Below, piece by piece: positions 1 through 10,820 of a stretch of DNA of 64,000 bases. The position numbers and the translations under genes are program-made. The stretch's first letter is position 1. Every line of letters starts with the position of its first letter. The notes below the pieces were generated by a model. It ran no database searches, had not been told where the DNA came from, and saw only the letters and a list, made by a program, of their open reading frames with translations. The stretch is from positions 1,039,422-1,103,421 of the forward strand of contig CAUJNA010001446.1 in NCBI GenBank assembly GCA_963377175.1. Reading direction: 5' to 3'. This stretch comes from Effrenium voratum. Its lineage: Eukaryota; Sar; Dinophyceae; Suessiales; Symbiodiniaceae.

Positions 1-69
1 TGGTTAGTTTGTTTGTTTGGTTGGTTGTTGGTCTATGTTTTGTTTGGGTGTTGCTTTTTATTTGTCCAG

Positions 70-249
70 CTGTTTGAATGGATTAGAAAGCGCCCGCAAA
101 GGCCAGTCTGGCAGCAGGACATGCCAGAATGGGATGAGAAGGACTACGACCCAGACAAGGTGGACCAACGCAGTGAGTACGAGCTTAGGGTCATTGCCAA
201 GTACAAGATGCGGAAATCTCGCAGCGGCAAGTATGGCACTCCTCGCTAG
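70..249 (+). CDS. C-terminal exon of an unrecognised host gene
   Basis: An open frame follows a pyrimidine-rich stretch ending in AG at 68-69 and runs to TAG at 247-249. It encodes about 59 residues rich in charged amino acids, starting LFEWIRKRPQRPVW and ending KMRKSRSGKYGTPR. The upstream part of the same frame is a low-complexity TTGG/TTTG tract with hydrophobic residues, which looks intronic, so I take 70 as the exon start. No family is recognised. The basic end would suit a protein that binds nucleic acid or an organellar complex, but that is only a guess. The start of the gene lies outside the window. Confidence 0.4.
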   Translation: MFEWIRKRPQRPVWQQDMPEWDEKDYDPDKVDQRSEYELRVIAKYKMRKSRSGKYGTPR

Positions 250-972
250 CCGACTCACAGCCGTGCAGTGCGCAAAATCGATCGAGACTTGCCTCGCCCT
301 TGATTTGCTTTGCGGCGTGGAGAGGCATGTGTGAGCACTGATCTTTGCATCATGTGCAATGTGTTTTTTTTGTCTCATAGTGTTTGAGCACAAATAATTA
401 CTTGTCATGTTGCTTTAATTGAAACCAACCAAGAGGGAACCCCACATGACGGATCACGTGTAGCACATCATTCCTTTTCCTTTTTCACAACTGATTCCGA
501 GAAAAGCCACATCCATTCCGGGCAACATGATAGCAACCTTGCGAAGCTGTTGGCTTATGTCGTTCCACTCTTGGGGAGGTCTGTTTTTTATCAAACCCAT
601 ATGCCCAACATGCAGTTAAGGCTCAATCTTCAAGGTGCGGAGGCAAATCATGCTCATGCCTCCCCCGATGTCTGAGGCAAATAAGGCTCATGCTCCACAG
701 CTTGAGGACTTCCATGAAAGTGAGCATTTGGAGGTGTTCTCAAAGCCACATTTTGGGACTCGTGGCCTACCTTCAAGCCCATTTCGAGCACTTTTGAGGA
801 TGTGACTTTGTTTTACCCTGTAGAGGCAATAACCCAAAACCCACTTCCAACCATGCTAACATGAAGCCTCAAAAGTGGTTTGTTTCCTTTTCGGCCCCCT
901 TCAAGACCAACCAAAAAGAAGCGGTTTCGCTTCCGGACTCCAATGGACCCGCCTTCGGTTCGCGGTTCGCAG
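250..972. other. Host non-coding DNA
   Basis: No convincing coding sequence is seen. The stretch would be the 3' flank of the exon ending at 249 and the intron or intergenic DNA before the kinase exon at 973. Around 895-920 is a short stretch (aagaccaaccaaaaag) that resembles one at 52430, so it probably belongs to a dispersed host repeat. Confidence 0.4.
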
Positions 973-1040
973 GCCAAGCTGGCGGACTTCGGGTGGTGCG
1001 CAGAGTTGGCGCCCAACGGCGCCCCACGGAACACCTTCTG
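973..1040 (+). CDS. Aurora-like protein kinase, activation-loop exon
   Basis: After an acceptor (gcggttcgcag) the frame reads AKLADFGWCAELAP then NGAPRNTFC. This is the magnesium-binding DFG segment and activation loop of a Ser/Thr kinase. The tryptophan after DFG (ADFGWC) is typical of Aurora kinases (ADFGWS), and TFC matches the TLCGT end of their loop. The exon seems to stop inside the Cys codon: joining T at 1039 to the GC opening the exon at 1496 restores C-G-T. That would make the donor a GC rather than GT, which is common in dinoflagellates. The upstream N lobe is not seen. The family call is good; the exact boundaries are inferred. Confidence 0.6.
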
Positions 1041-1495
1041 CCGGGGAAGCCGAGGGAGCCGGTGACGGAAGCGGAGGGGAGCAAGCGAGGGGCACCGGTG
1101 GAATGAGTGGGACCATGGTTCAATGATATTTTTGTTCGGAATCCCAATCGCTTCATCTCCGCAACCTCAGAGGGGATCCCTGCCACCGAGTTATATAATT
1201 ACCAAGGAGATTGCAAAGTAGGTGTCATGAGAGTAAAACGGGACTTTCTGCTGGAGGACTCTCAAAGGACAAAGGCCCGACTTTGGAAAAGCGAAGATCA
1301 AGTCTTGTACAGGAGCAATCGGGGCATTCTGATTCAAAGTTTGGACAGCTTGTATGTAAACCCAAGGTGCACATGGGTGCACCCATGAACAAGAGCAATC
1401 CCCGCTTCAAGGGGCACCACAAATAAGATTGGAAAACAATGGCAGTACCAATCAGAAGCACGTTCAGAGCACAAGGGCGTCTGGCTGACTCCGAG

Positions 1496-1540
1496 GCGGG
1501 ACATGGGACTATTTGTCGCCCGAGATGGCATGGAGCTCAG
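1496..1540 (+). CDS. Aurora-like protein kinase, P+1 loop exon
   Basis: The frame reads GTWDYLSPEMAWSS straight after an AG at 1494-1495. GT-DY-L-PEM is the conserved activation-segment end of Aurora kinases (GTLDYLPPEM), including the APE-equivalent PE that anchors the lobe. It continues directly from the exon at 973-1040. The 3' end is uncertain, because the sequence after 1540 is G-rich and no longer kinase-like. Confidence 0.55.
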
Positions 1541-2610
1541 TGGGAGGGGGGTGACCGAGGTGAGGCGTGCTGAGAGGACGGTTTGCGACCATTTAACAGC
1601 CGTCCAGCGTGGACTGTGGGGGCTTCGAGGTCATCCTAGCAAACGACGCCGGTACCTTGTGTAAGCACAAGCCAAACATTAGCCAGCGCCCCGTGGCATG
1701 GAGCCAGCTTGTATGTCCCGCAGTTTCCTGGCCTGCCGCGTCTCTCCCGCACATGTACGGCTAGAGCAGGTTGAGGATGGCCATGATGCAGCTTTTTTGC
1801 TTGAGGCATCAACGCTGGCAAGACCATTTGGCGGGAGTTCAATATGAACAGTGTTCAAGCCCTGTCGAAAACCCGAGCCTCCCAAGGAGAAGAGCAGCGT
1901 ATGCTCAAGGCAAGCCTAATTTGCTTTGCTCAGGGGATTGTTGTTGTTTCTTTTGTTGTTTTGATTGAGACTTGTTTGGGCAAATTATAGCGGCACAAAA
2001 GGAACCTGCCACCTCGCACGTGAGTAAGGTTCTTTTCCTGGGTCCGGATTACATGGTCACTTGTAGAATTCTTGAAATGTGCCGCAAGGGCGCGGTACAC
2101 CGCTCTAAGATGCTCTAAGAGTGTGAGCGTAAGGGCCACAGGGCTCCTGAATCAAGCGGCTCTAGTTAGCCCATCTCCAGGTGCAGAACGAGCCGCACAA
2201 CCACACTGTGGACATTTGGGCAGTAGGCCGGACGGGCTTCCCAAGAATCTGGCCTCGTCCTGCCCGGTGAACTTTGTCCCAACATGCCGATGGTCACAGC
2301 GCTTGCTCGGTGAGCTTAAGCTAAGATGCATTCCTTTGCGCCCAACATGCTTGCGGTGCAAGCATTTGGGCTTGCCTGTGCCTGGACTAGGTTTCAGGCT
2401 GCAGGACTAAAGCGCAGGCCAACATGGAGTCGGAACCATAGCGCGATCCTTTTTTGGAGGAGTCAAATTCTGCTCCGCGCAGGCAGGGCCTTTCGGGAGT
2501 TTGGCTTCTGGCGACCGCCTGGTGCGTCGTCATGAGTCCAGCCACTCCCTTGAACAACAAATGGGAGAGAACTTCTGGATCAAGGTTGAGTTTCTTGCGC
2601 CTCGTTTCAG
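1541..2610. other. Probable kinase intron(s)
   Basis: No clear coding sequence is seen. The short kinase segment expected between the PEM motif and subdomain IX (the D-x-W region) was not located, so a small exon may be hidden here or lost. Confidence 0.3.
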
Positions 2611-2666
2611 TGCAGGTGTACTGCTGTACGAGATGCTGACGGGGCGGCCTCCCTTTGCGGCGCAGA
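2611..2666 (+). CDS. Protein kinase subdomain IX exon
   Basis: After the acceptor ctcgtttcag the frame reads SAGVLLYEMLTGRPPFA, the W-S-x-G-V-x-L-Y-E-M-x-x-G-x-P-P-F element of kinase helix F and the following loop. It fits as the next part of the Aurora-like gene from 973 and 1496. The exon end is not defined; the frame stays open for a few codons (AAQS) before similarity fades. Confidence 0.6.
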
Positions 2667-4084
2667 GCCTTTTGGTCAGCAAGCCGACCATTTGGCAACG
2701 GTGGGGGTCGCTCAAAGGTCGTGCCTGGGGGCATTTTCTCCCTGGACCTTCTGCCAGTTTCAGGCGTTCATTTAAGGAACAAAAAACGGCTTTCCCCGAT
2801 GCCAATGCTGAGCTTTGTCGCTTTTCCTTCAGTTGATCCCCGACCTTTTCCATGGCCGCGTCTGACATGCGTATTGAACCCGTACAGTATTCTGGGGCGT
2901 CAAAACTTTGGGGATACTTGGGGGGATCCAAATGGTGTCAATCGACTTGTGGTTCATGGGGGGTTGGATCGGGTTGATGGCTTTCAAGAGTTTCTTGGCT
3001 TTCCAATTTGGCTTTTGTTTCTGTGTGTTGGGCACGTCAGTCATCTCAGCAAAGTTCAGCAGTGGTTCATCACAGGCCACAAGTCGAGGACAATAAGTAG
3101 CTGGAATGATATGGGGTTGAACTGCAATAGCGAACCTCCTCACACACGGCAGGTCAATTTCCATTTGTGTTTTCAGAAAGTTTACATTGTGTTGAATGTG
3201 GTTGATGCCAACGAGGACACATGCTACACCATGGTCAGCATGCCCAGTGTGGTTGCGTGCTTCAATGCAAGGTCAGCATGTGCCCATGGCCAGGGTGGAA
3301 ACGTTTAGCCCAATGCGCACATGCTTCAGCGCAGGCAGGTAAGCAAGACTATAGCGTCATGAAATGGTGAGCTGGCCAAACGCCTGTTGCTTTTTCTTGT
3401 AAAGCTGCGGCTGTTTGTGCAGCTGAGGTGCCAAGATGCCTTGTGTGCCTGCGCATGCATAGGGGGTAGTGAGTTATTCGATGCCAATGCAGGCAGACGT
3501 CCGCGCACTCAGATTAAGAAACATATATACCTAAAAAACAACGGACTTAGGATTATTTCGCTTCGAGCAATCCCCACCCTCCACACTCAAGAGCTTACGA
3601 CCGTCACAACAAATTCCTCCGCATCCTTCGACTCCAAATTCCCATTGGCCCCTTCCCAATACACAATGATATTTTGCCGCGCAAGATGGCAAAGCACTGC
3701 TTCAAGCCCATTTCAAGCTTATTGGCGAGTAAACAAAAATGCGAACAGATACAAAAGACTCATGCCACAACACGGTTGCGTGAATTCAAGCAGGGCCTAT
3801 GACAGCTCAACAAGCTTTGCATTGAGAGCCTTATCCACCTGTTTGTGTGTCAAACTCCACTTGTTTGCAAGCCTATCTCGAGAACTCAAACATCAGTTCC
3901 GGTAACAAAAGCCAAGCCCAATCCAAAAACAAACCCGACGGGGGATTAAACGAAGTTGCTTATTCACAACCCAAAGCAACACAAAAGCATCACCCTTTCC
4001 GAGCCTCAGGGTACACTCAAAACACAAAGGCGCCAACATGAAATGTAAACCCAACTGTGCGCCGGGCAGGGCATTAAGCAAAAC

Positions 4085-4880
4085 CAGGCTGGCGAGCTGC
4101 TCGCGGGATACTGGAGGGATCCACGGCGAATGCTGGCGAGCCGCTCCGGCTCGATACTGGCCGGGTACTCGGCAGGATCCACCGGCAAGGGATACCCAGC
4201 CAGCGGGATACTCGGCGGGATCCACTGGCGAGCTACTCTGGGCTACTCAGCAGGATGCACTGGCGGGCTGCTCTGGTGGGATACTCGGCGGGATCCACTG
4301 GCGAGCTTCTCTGGCGGGATACTTGGCGGGATCCACTGGCGAGCTACTCTGGGATGGCGGGATCCACTGGCGGACTACTTTCTTTTAAAATCGGCGGGAT
4401 CTACTGGCGAGCCGCTCTGGCGGGATACTCGGCGGGATCCACTCGGCGGGATCCACTGGCGAGCAGCTCTGGCGGGATAATTACTGGGATCCACTGGCCA
4501 GCTGCTCTGGCGGGATACTCGGCGGGATCCATTGGCGAGCCGCTCTGGCGGGATACTCGGCGGGATCCACTGGAAAGCCGCTCTGGCGGGATACTCGGCG
4601 GGATCCACTGGGGAGCCGCTCTGGCCGAATACTCGGCGGGTTCCACTGTCGAGCTGCTCTGGCGGGATACTCGGCGTGATCCATTGGCGAGCCGCTCTGG
4701 CGGGATACTCGGCGGGATCCACTGGAAAGCCGCTCTGGCGGGATACTCGGCGGGATCCACTGGGGAGCCGCTCTGGCCGGATACTCGGCGGGATCCACTG
4801 GCGAGCAGCTCTGGCGGGATACTGGGCGGGATCCACTGGCGAGCAGCTCTGGCGGGATACTCGGCGGGATCCACTGGCTG
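4085..4880. repeat. 38-bp minisatellite with a BamHI site per unit
   Basis: About twenty tandem copies of a 38-bp unit built around tactcggcgggatccactgg and gcgagccgctctggcggga. Units vary by substitutions and small indels; for example 4376-4400 interrupts the array with an AT-rich block. The period is not a multiple of three, and all six frames stay open with similar GSTG- or PAEYPA-like peptides, so the long open frames here are a by-product of the repeat. I do not call a gene. Confidence 0.9.
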
Positions 4881-5040
4881 GGTTGGGGCGTGGTGTAGAA
4901 GCATCGCGGACAAGGATTCCAACATAAAATCTAACAACCCCTTCCTGTCGGGTGGGGAAAAAATCCAGGTATGTATGATGGCTGCTTCAACTGGTAGATA
5001 AGTAGGTGTTTCTCAAAACAGCGCAGCCATCACGCCAGAT

Positions 5041-5330
5041 CACACACACCCACACACACACACACACACATCCCTAGATCTCCAGGTCCCTGCGACGCGT
5101 GACGCGTGCGGAAACCGAGGCCAAGTAAAGGCTATGAACCGCATCCTTCGAGTGGATCTCCAGGCCAATTGCCCCGGCTTGTCTGCGCGCATGTGTATGT
5201 GTGTGTCTGTGTCTGTTTGTTTGTGTGCGTGTTTGTCTTTGTTTTTGTGTTTATGTGTTTGTGTGCGTGTCTTTCTCTGTGTCTGTGTCTTTGTATGTGT
5301 TTGTGTGTGGGTTAGTGTGTGCTTATGATC
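5041..5330. repeat. CA/TG-rich microsatellites
   Basis: A (CA)n run lies at 5041-5071 and a long imperfect TGTGTCTGTTTG-type tract at about 5190-5325. The two have opposite strand bias. Open frames through them are low-complexity (Val/Cys/Leu or Thr/His/Lys) and not gene-like. Confidence 0.85.
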
Positions 5331-7130
5331 AAACATACAGCTTCGCACATATGTTTGTGCGTATCTTTGTGCAAGTTATATATTGGAATTGCTTGCAAAC
5401 TTGTGCAACCAGCTGAAATTATATCCTGTCAAGGTATGCTGCAAAGAGCCGTAGCGGTTGGATCATCAACAGTCCAGTGTATCGATAGTTACGTGGATGC
5501 CAAAGGTTCCAGGACGGACACCGTTGGGTCGCGCATCCCTGGGCAATGATTTCAAAACGTAGGTAGGGATGCAGCAACTGAACTGAGCCAGTTTTCTGTA
5601 TGCCTTTCAGGGGAATGACCGTATTTTATCTGCGTCGCTTGGCAAGTTAGCTGAGAAAGTGAGCTGTCAAAGAGAGAATATTTGGAAAGCATGTGTGCAG
5701 TAGTTGTATGTTTGAGATTCTTAGTACGTAGTGTGAGTTTCACACCAGTCACACATTTGATCTAGTACAAGGCGCAGCGTGGATTTCGATTGTAATTCAG
5801 AGGCAAGGGATTGCCGGATTCAGGTTGTCAAGACATCAAGAGCTTCAGGTTCGAATGTTTTCCATGTTGGAGCACCCCAGATAGGCCAAGAAGTGGTTTG
5901 GGGACTTGAAATCCTGGCTCTCGTTGTTCTTATTGAGGGCAAATGGAAATCCCCTAGCCTCCAAACCGTTTTCGGATTCCTCGGGGCAGGTGCCGACCTT
6001 TGTACCACCACTGGCGGCTGATATGATGCAAAAGCTCCTGGTGCGGCAGCCATCACAGTGGCCTGGCATGGAAGATGGTTGCTGTTGTGCCAAGTTCCTT
6101 GGCACCCGCTTTCCCCTGTGGATCCTGGTGGAAAAGTGGTTGTTACGTACCTTCTTGAAAGGCCATGACGGCCATGTCTCAGATGAGTGGGTTTCAGGGT
6201 TTTGGGAAAGAGGCTTTTTAGGTTGCAAGCTTTTGTGGCCGAGTGGACCCCATTCAAAGTGAATGAACACATTTTGCAATGGGCACGGCCGATGTTGACC
6301 AGACACGGAGTGGTTTGACTTTTGTCCAGGGCCCTGTTTAATCAGGCAACAAGTAAAAAGTGGTTGGGCCAACCCAAGGAGAAATTCCACATTGATTTGG
6401 GGAATCACTGGAGGAGGCAATGGGCCCAAAAAGAGAAGGGAGCGGCTAGACCTATTTTGATACTGGGAGATTTGACCTTTGGATTTATGGCTTAGGACCT
6501 TTAGTTTACGAGTTGCCCGTCAGGGCCGACACACATTGTGTTGACCATTTGCTTAATGCAAGGGTTGATATGACTTGACAAAAAGCGCACCGTGAAGAAC
6601 CCTGTTTGGAGTAAGCAGGCATGATCAGACATACTGGGGCTCCCAGTGTCATTCCAGAATTTCACGGGACAGTTGATTCCTGAATCAAAGGCAAATTCAT
6701 CAGGGTCAAAACTACGACTACGTGGGATTCAGGCATGTCAAGGCGGGTGAGTCACTGATGCTGAGGTCATGCTGGGCCATAGCACCTTCCGCGGGTCAGA
6801 TGATGCATGATATTGGTTAAATGTGTTCATCATAATCTTCATAGCAGTACACTTGTTTCGCCACTCCTTACCACTTCTCTGCAATTTGAACAAACCTGTG
6901 CCTGCCAGAAGGTGTTTGTTGTACGTCATGGCCGATCCAACAGTAGTGGTACCGGTGTAAACCCAATGACGTTCACCCGAGCTGTTGGGGTCCGTGGCGT
7001 TGCATGTGCCATGCTCATGCAGCTTACATGGCTCAAGCATAGTTCATGGCAAAGGATACCCAGCGTATCCTTGCGGCACCGATTAGGTGCTTTTGTGATG
7101 GCCATGTTTGATGCGCCGTCGCTGCCGATT

Positions 7131-7226
7131 CAGGTGGCTTGCTCTGACACCAGCACCACGCTCCACGTGCCGCAGATTGTTCTGAGGAACATCCCGTTTT
7201 TCGAGTCGCAATTGGAGCGCTGGAAC
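7131..7226 (+). CDS. Possible host exon, weakly BTB-like
   Basis: After gccgattcag the frame reads VACSDTSTTLHVPQIVL then RNIPFFESQLERW. The pattern of a short strand, a conserved I-P-F-F and a helix is reminiscent of the start of a BTB/POZ dimerisation fold, but the match is weak. The 3' boundary near 7226 is a guess. It lies on the same strand as the kinase exons and may belong to another gene. Confidence 0.25.
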
Positions 7227-7865
7227 TCCGGCGGATGCTTGGCCCAGCTTTTTGCGCGCATGAACCCCTCCCTACCAGTTGCATTGTCACATAGTAGCGG
7301 AACCATGTCGGGAGTTGTCAATGAATGTGTTGGTGTTCCCGTTGCCCAGATGTCCTAAGTCTCATTTGCATTCTGCCAAGCAGCTCAGCCGATTGGGAGA
7401 TTCAACAGGTACGTCCAACACTACTCCCTGAAACCCGACACGGAACCCGCACAGGGGTCCGGAAGACTGCCACAAAGCTGCGCCTGTTTGCGGCACGATC
7501 TTCAGGAGGGTGATGTTAATTTGCAGCTTGACAAAGGCAGCACGCTAAGGACAGCTGAGGGTGGAGCTTCCCAGTGGGCTGGGCGTGGCAGATCTGGAGC
7601 TTCTCTTACAGCAGGTGCGGTCGAATTGGTTTGCGGGGGAGGGATACTCATAAAGACGGGAAGGCGTGCCGCCCCCTTTTTGTGCCGTTGGAAGTTCAAT
7701 GTCTTGGTAGGTGGGGATCCGTTCCACCCTCAAGTGGTGGTTTCCTTGTTTCAGATTTCAGGGCCGGGTTCGCTTTGAAAGCAACCAATAAAAAGGTGGC
7801 CCTTCGGGAAAGCCGAGGAAATCCACCGGAGTTCGCCCTTTTGCCAGGTGGTGTTTGGGCTTGAG

Positions 7866-8001
7866 CAGGCGAAGCCAAAGGACGCAGAGAGTGCGCTGCG
7901 CCTTTGTCAGCTGACCTCTATGTTGAACTGCGATGCTTCTATGGTCTCGGCCTCTGTGAGCCAGCTTCGGAACCATCTCAGGACGCTCCAAAAGTTGGGG
8001 C
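7866..8001 (+). CDS. Possible host exon, helical peptide
   Basis: After the acceptor-like gcttgagcag the frame encodes about 45 residues (QAKPKDAESALRLCQL ... VSQLRNHLRTLQKLG) with the amphipathic spacing of a coiled coil or helical repeat. It ends at a G-run followed by GT. No family is recognised. Confidence 0.3.
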
Positions 8002-8560
8002 GGCTGGGGGGGGGGGTGTATAAGCAGTTGCTTTGTCCGTTGTGAGGTGGTTGAAACACAACCTGTTGGTTGCCATGCTAAAGATGCTAAAGCGAGTTTT
8101 CTTTAATTGGGGGAATGTTAAACAAAGGGGGTGCAACAGGGAAAGAAGGAAGGAAGGAAGGAAGTAAGGAAGGAAGGAGGGAAGGAGGGGAGGAAGGAAG
8201 GGAGGAAGGAGGGGAGGCAGAATCAAGCATGTTAAGCAAAAAAAATGTGGCTACTGGCCCAACTTTGAGAAGCGAGGCGGACGCCACGCTGGCGTGTAGC
8301 TTTGCGGAGGCGCATGCGGTGCCCCAAGAGCTGGGCAACCTTGCCAAGCGGCCGCTTGCCAAGCAAGAACCTGACATATCCCCGCCTTTCAGCAGGGTCC
8401 CTTAAAGCTTCCCCAGAATTAGCTCCTTTTTTATATTGTGTGTTTTCGTTTTTTTGGGGTCCCCGTTGTTTTCCACTAACCAGGCAAGAAATATTGTTGC
8501 TTGCTGAGGTCCTAATTCCAGCCAAGAAAGGATGCATCTAAAAGTCATCTACTCCGTGTA

Positions 8561-8565
8561 TTTAG
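8561..8565. repeat. Left target-site duplication of the PLV
   Basis: TTTAG immediately precedes the left terminus AGCAAGC and recurs at 29326-29330 immediately after the right terminus GCTTGCT. A 5-bp duplication is what a retroviral-type DDE integrase would leave (4-6 bp). Confidence 0.85.
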
Positions 8566-8731
8566 AGCAAGCAGTAGCTTGCCCAGACCTCATCTACCCC
8601 GTTTTTCAAAACCCGCCCAACAGCATTTATCAATCCACTCACCAAAACCCATATAATAATTCATAAAATGCTTCAAGTTATGCATTTTAAAGAATAACTT
8701 AAACCATTTCAATTATCTTCAACCTTTTTTT

Positions 8732-9151
8732 TTAATTATCAATGTGCTTCTTTGTTTTTTCATGCCTCGCCTTATGTTTCAATCTAACCTCACAATCACA
8801 AACAGAGCACACAAATATTTTCATGCCATAGTCTTTATTTATTTCACTTATCTCTTCCTTATGATTATATCTCCATGTCTGCGAGTAGATTTTTGTTTTT
8901 TCTCTACACAAATCACAAGTTTTATGATTTTCTGAAAATAGTTCTATCTTTCTATTCATTTTACAATGTGTGCAGTATTGTTTTTCTCCTTCTTCTATTT
9001 CTTTCTGTTGCTTATCCGCGGCGTTTTTCAGTCTCTTTCTTTGGTCTTTCTTTTTCTGCCTTTCACGGCATCTATCACAAGTTTTACAACTATCGGTAAA
9101 CAAATTTCCATCCTTATGACATCCACAACACACGCAATATGTCCTTTCCAT
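8732..9151 (-). CDS. Zinc-cluster protein encoded in the left TIR
   Basis: A 139-residue protein with three cysteine clusters. The first is CVCCGC with CKTCDRC (residues about 6-28). The second is CTHC with CDLC (about 60-82). The third is a C-terminal C-x2-C-x-C module followed by two histidines in KARHEKTKKH (about 117-136). The middle is Lys/Glu-rich. It is probably a DNA- or RNA-binding protein. The start is the first ATG after an AT-rich region containing CCCTTTAAATAG. A shortened, frameshifted relative lies in the right TIR (28953-29182), and the same C-terminal module ends both GIY-YIG proteins of the element. No precise family is recognised. Confidence 0.75.
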   Translation of the reverse strand: MERTYCVCCGCHKDGNLFTDSCKTCDRCRERQKKKDQRKRLKNAADKQQKEIEEGEKQYCTHCKMNRKIELFSENHKTCDLCREKTKIYSQTWRYNHKEEISEINKDYGMKIFVCSVCDCEVRLKHKARHEKTKKHIDN

Positions 9152-9209
9152 AATCTTCTACTATAATAAGCAATCTACCCTTTAAATAGTTTTAGACATA
9201 ATCCATAAC

Positions 9210-9223
9210 GAGGTCTGGGTAAG
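9210..9223 (+). repeat. Subterminal inverted box, left
   Basis: GAGGTCTGGGTAAG is the inverse of the terminal CTTGCCCAGACCTC at 8578-8591, with one mismatch. The pair is mirrored in the right TIR (28881-28894 and 29300-29313). It may be a binding site for integrase or another end-recognition protein. Confidence 0.5.
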
Positions 9224-9305
9224 CCACCTGTCCCGAAAAAAACCACCAAACAACAAACCACACAAAAAGCCAAACAACAGACCATACAATAGATTTTTAC
9301 AAACC

Positions 9306-10219
9306 CTACACTTTCAGCAATTCATGCCTCAACAATGGTCTGGGTCTTCCATTTACATAATAATATGTCTGCCCTAATTTACTTTCTATTCTTTCAACTG
9401 TGAAGACTTCTTTTAACCAATGACTTGTCTGTGCTTTTTCACTTATTCCCTTTTTTCCTGAATATCTTTACCCGACTGGACACATCTAAATCAGGATACA
9501 CACGGGTTTTTCTGGCATTCATTGATATATTCAGTTTCACCTCAAACTCATGTTTCTTTTTCCTCGCTTCTAATGGTGTCATTTTTGTAACGGAACTTAC
9601 TACTTTATTATTATATGTCAATAATATTTCTAAATTGTAATCTATCCATTGTATATTGTTTTTACCTTTCTTTTCATCCGCATCAACTCTTTTAAAAAGC
9701 ATATCCTTAAAGGTTCTAATAAATCTTTCTCCAAAAGCAGGGTGTCCTCTCGTGGTGTGTAATTCATTTTTTTCCTCATCAAGATAATCTGTAATGGTAG
9801 AACTAAACAAACTGCCTTCTTCGTCGCTGTATATCATTTTGGGTTTTCCGCCCATTTTATTAACGCCTTCCATTATTCCTGCTAATACGTCTGGCGGTTG
9901 CTTACTTGCAATGGGTATTGCAGTAGCATATTTACACAATATATCAATTAATATTAATCCAATTCTAAACTTTTGATTTTCCAAATCGTTTTTAGAAATA
10001 AAAACAAATCCAGTTGAAATTCCCAAAAGGCATGAGGAGCAACAAAACTATTCTGCCCTCGCATTTCCTTTTTTCCTCAACATTATTTTTAAAGAACTCA
10101 TTAACATCGTCCGCAGTAATAGTTTTATCTTTCTGTCTGGCATCTTTCAACGTTATTGCTTTACTTCCGTATCCGCTTTTATCATAATAAATATCACTAA
10201 TTTGTTTTTGTTTATCCAT
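9306..10219 (-). pseudogene. Retroviral-type DDE integrase, frameshifted
   Basis: The enzyme would insert the element into host DNA, cutting 5 bp apart. Three segments in different frames line up into about 300 residues. The N-terminal part (10219 to about 10050) begins MDKQKQISDIYYDKSGYG. The rve core has the first catalytic Asp in FWEFQLDL (about 10020-10040), the second in MIYSDEEGSLF and the Glu in HPAFGERFIRTFKDM. The C-terminal part (about 9455 to 9306) reads SHWLKEVFTVERIESK and then RPLLRHELLKV, a chromodomain-like tail typical of Polinton/PLV integrases. The breaks lie near 10030-10060 and at the T-run near 9450. The catalytic triad is intact. The gene lies just inside the left TIR, the usual place in such elements. 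It is either a recent pseudogene or a gene with sequencing indels. Confidence 0.85.
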
Positions 10220-10255
10220 ATAATAAACTAAGATGTATTATATTGATAATATTAT

Positions 10256-10726
10256 TTATAATTTAAATTCAGGATAATAAGTTAATTGATGACTATTAAA
10301 TTGTGTATATATCTTACCTCTTTCATACATCATTTCAATAATAATATTAATAGCTCTCACGGTATTTTTCACATTAAACTGTTTGCTTTCAATATATGAT
10401 TTAATGTATTCTTTTAAATCACACCCTTCTCTTCTACGATGTAACAACATCCATAATATGTGTTTAATCATTTCATACTTTTTCTTACCGATTTTGAGAA
10501 ATGCGCTTACATAACTATAAGGTGGTCTTTCATACACAGCTAGAAATATCAAAATTTCATCGTCAACATTTCTATTACTTTTTCTTTCCAGATTTAAATG
10601 ATATCTGATTCATTCTTGATTATCTCTCCATTCCTGACAAATTTTACATTCATCTTCTTTACCCAAAGCATAATCAATAATATTAATAACTATTCCATTA
10701 GGTAAATTCGTTTTGTACAATTCCAT
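10256..10726 (-). pseudogene. Unknown PLV protein with an in-frame stop
   Basis: The frame starts at ATG 10724-10726 (MELYKTNLPNGIVINIIDY) and continues to 10256, about 156 residues. It is interrupted once by TGA at 10610-10612 (between WRDNQE and IRYHLNL) without loss of frame. A C-x2-C lies early (CKIC). The rest is a helical, Ile/Lys/Tyr-rich protein with ERPPYSYVSAFLKIGKKKY. It has no recognised family. The candidate promoter TTTAAAGAAATA lies about 100 bp upstream (10821-10832, minus strand). Confidence 0.5.
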
Positions 10727-10820
10727 ATTTCTTTTTTGAAGTGGCAACAGTCATAGCACTTCTTATTGATATAATTATTTACTTCTTGTTCGTTCACTAC
10801 TCTCTACTATATATAGGTAT

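Larger units (their letters stand above)
2667..8560. other. Host intronic/intergenic DNA left of the element
   Basis: Apart from the minisatellite, the microsatellites and the two possible exons listed separately, this stretch holds no gene I can support. A purine tract of GGAAG/GGAG repeats lies at about 8139-8220 and a G-run at 8008-8017. If the kinase exons at 2611 and 32697 belong to one gene, this is the left part of the intron into which the virus integrated. Confidence 0.4.
8566..9300. repeat. Left terminal inverted repeat, about 735 bp
   Basis: Matches the reverse complement of about 28801-29325. The outer 160 bp and an inner block (about 9170-9290) are nearly identical between ends. 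The middle, which contains a zinc-cluster gene, has diverged, and the left copy is about 210 bp longer. The extreme end holds a perfect 6-bp stem, GCAAGC-AGTA-GCTTGC (8567-8582). Confidence 0.9.

Noticed and set aside
1107..1388. 93-residue open frame as a kinase exon
   Set aside because: No kinase motif; it lies between two exons whose reading frames join directly.
4130..4937. Overlapping 100-250-residue repetitive frames on both strands
   Set aside because: The 38-bp period shifts frame each unit and all frames are open, so openness carries no information.
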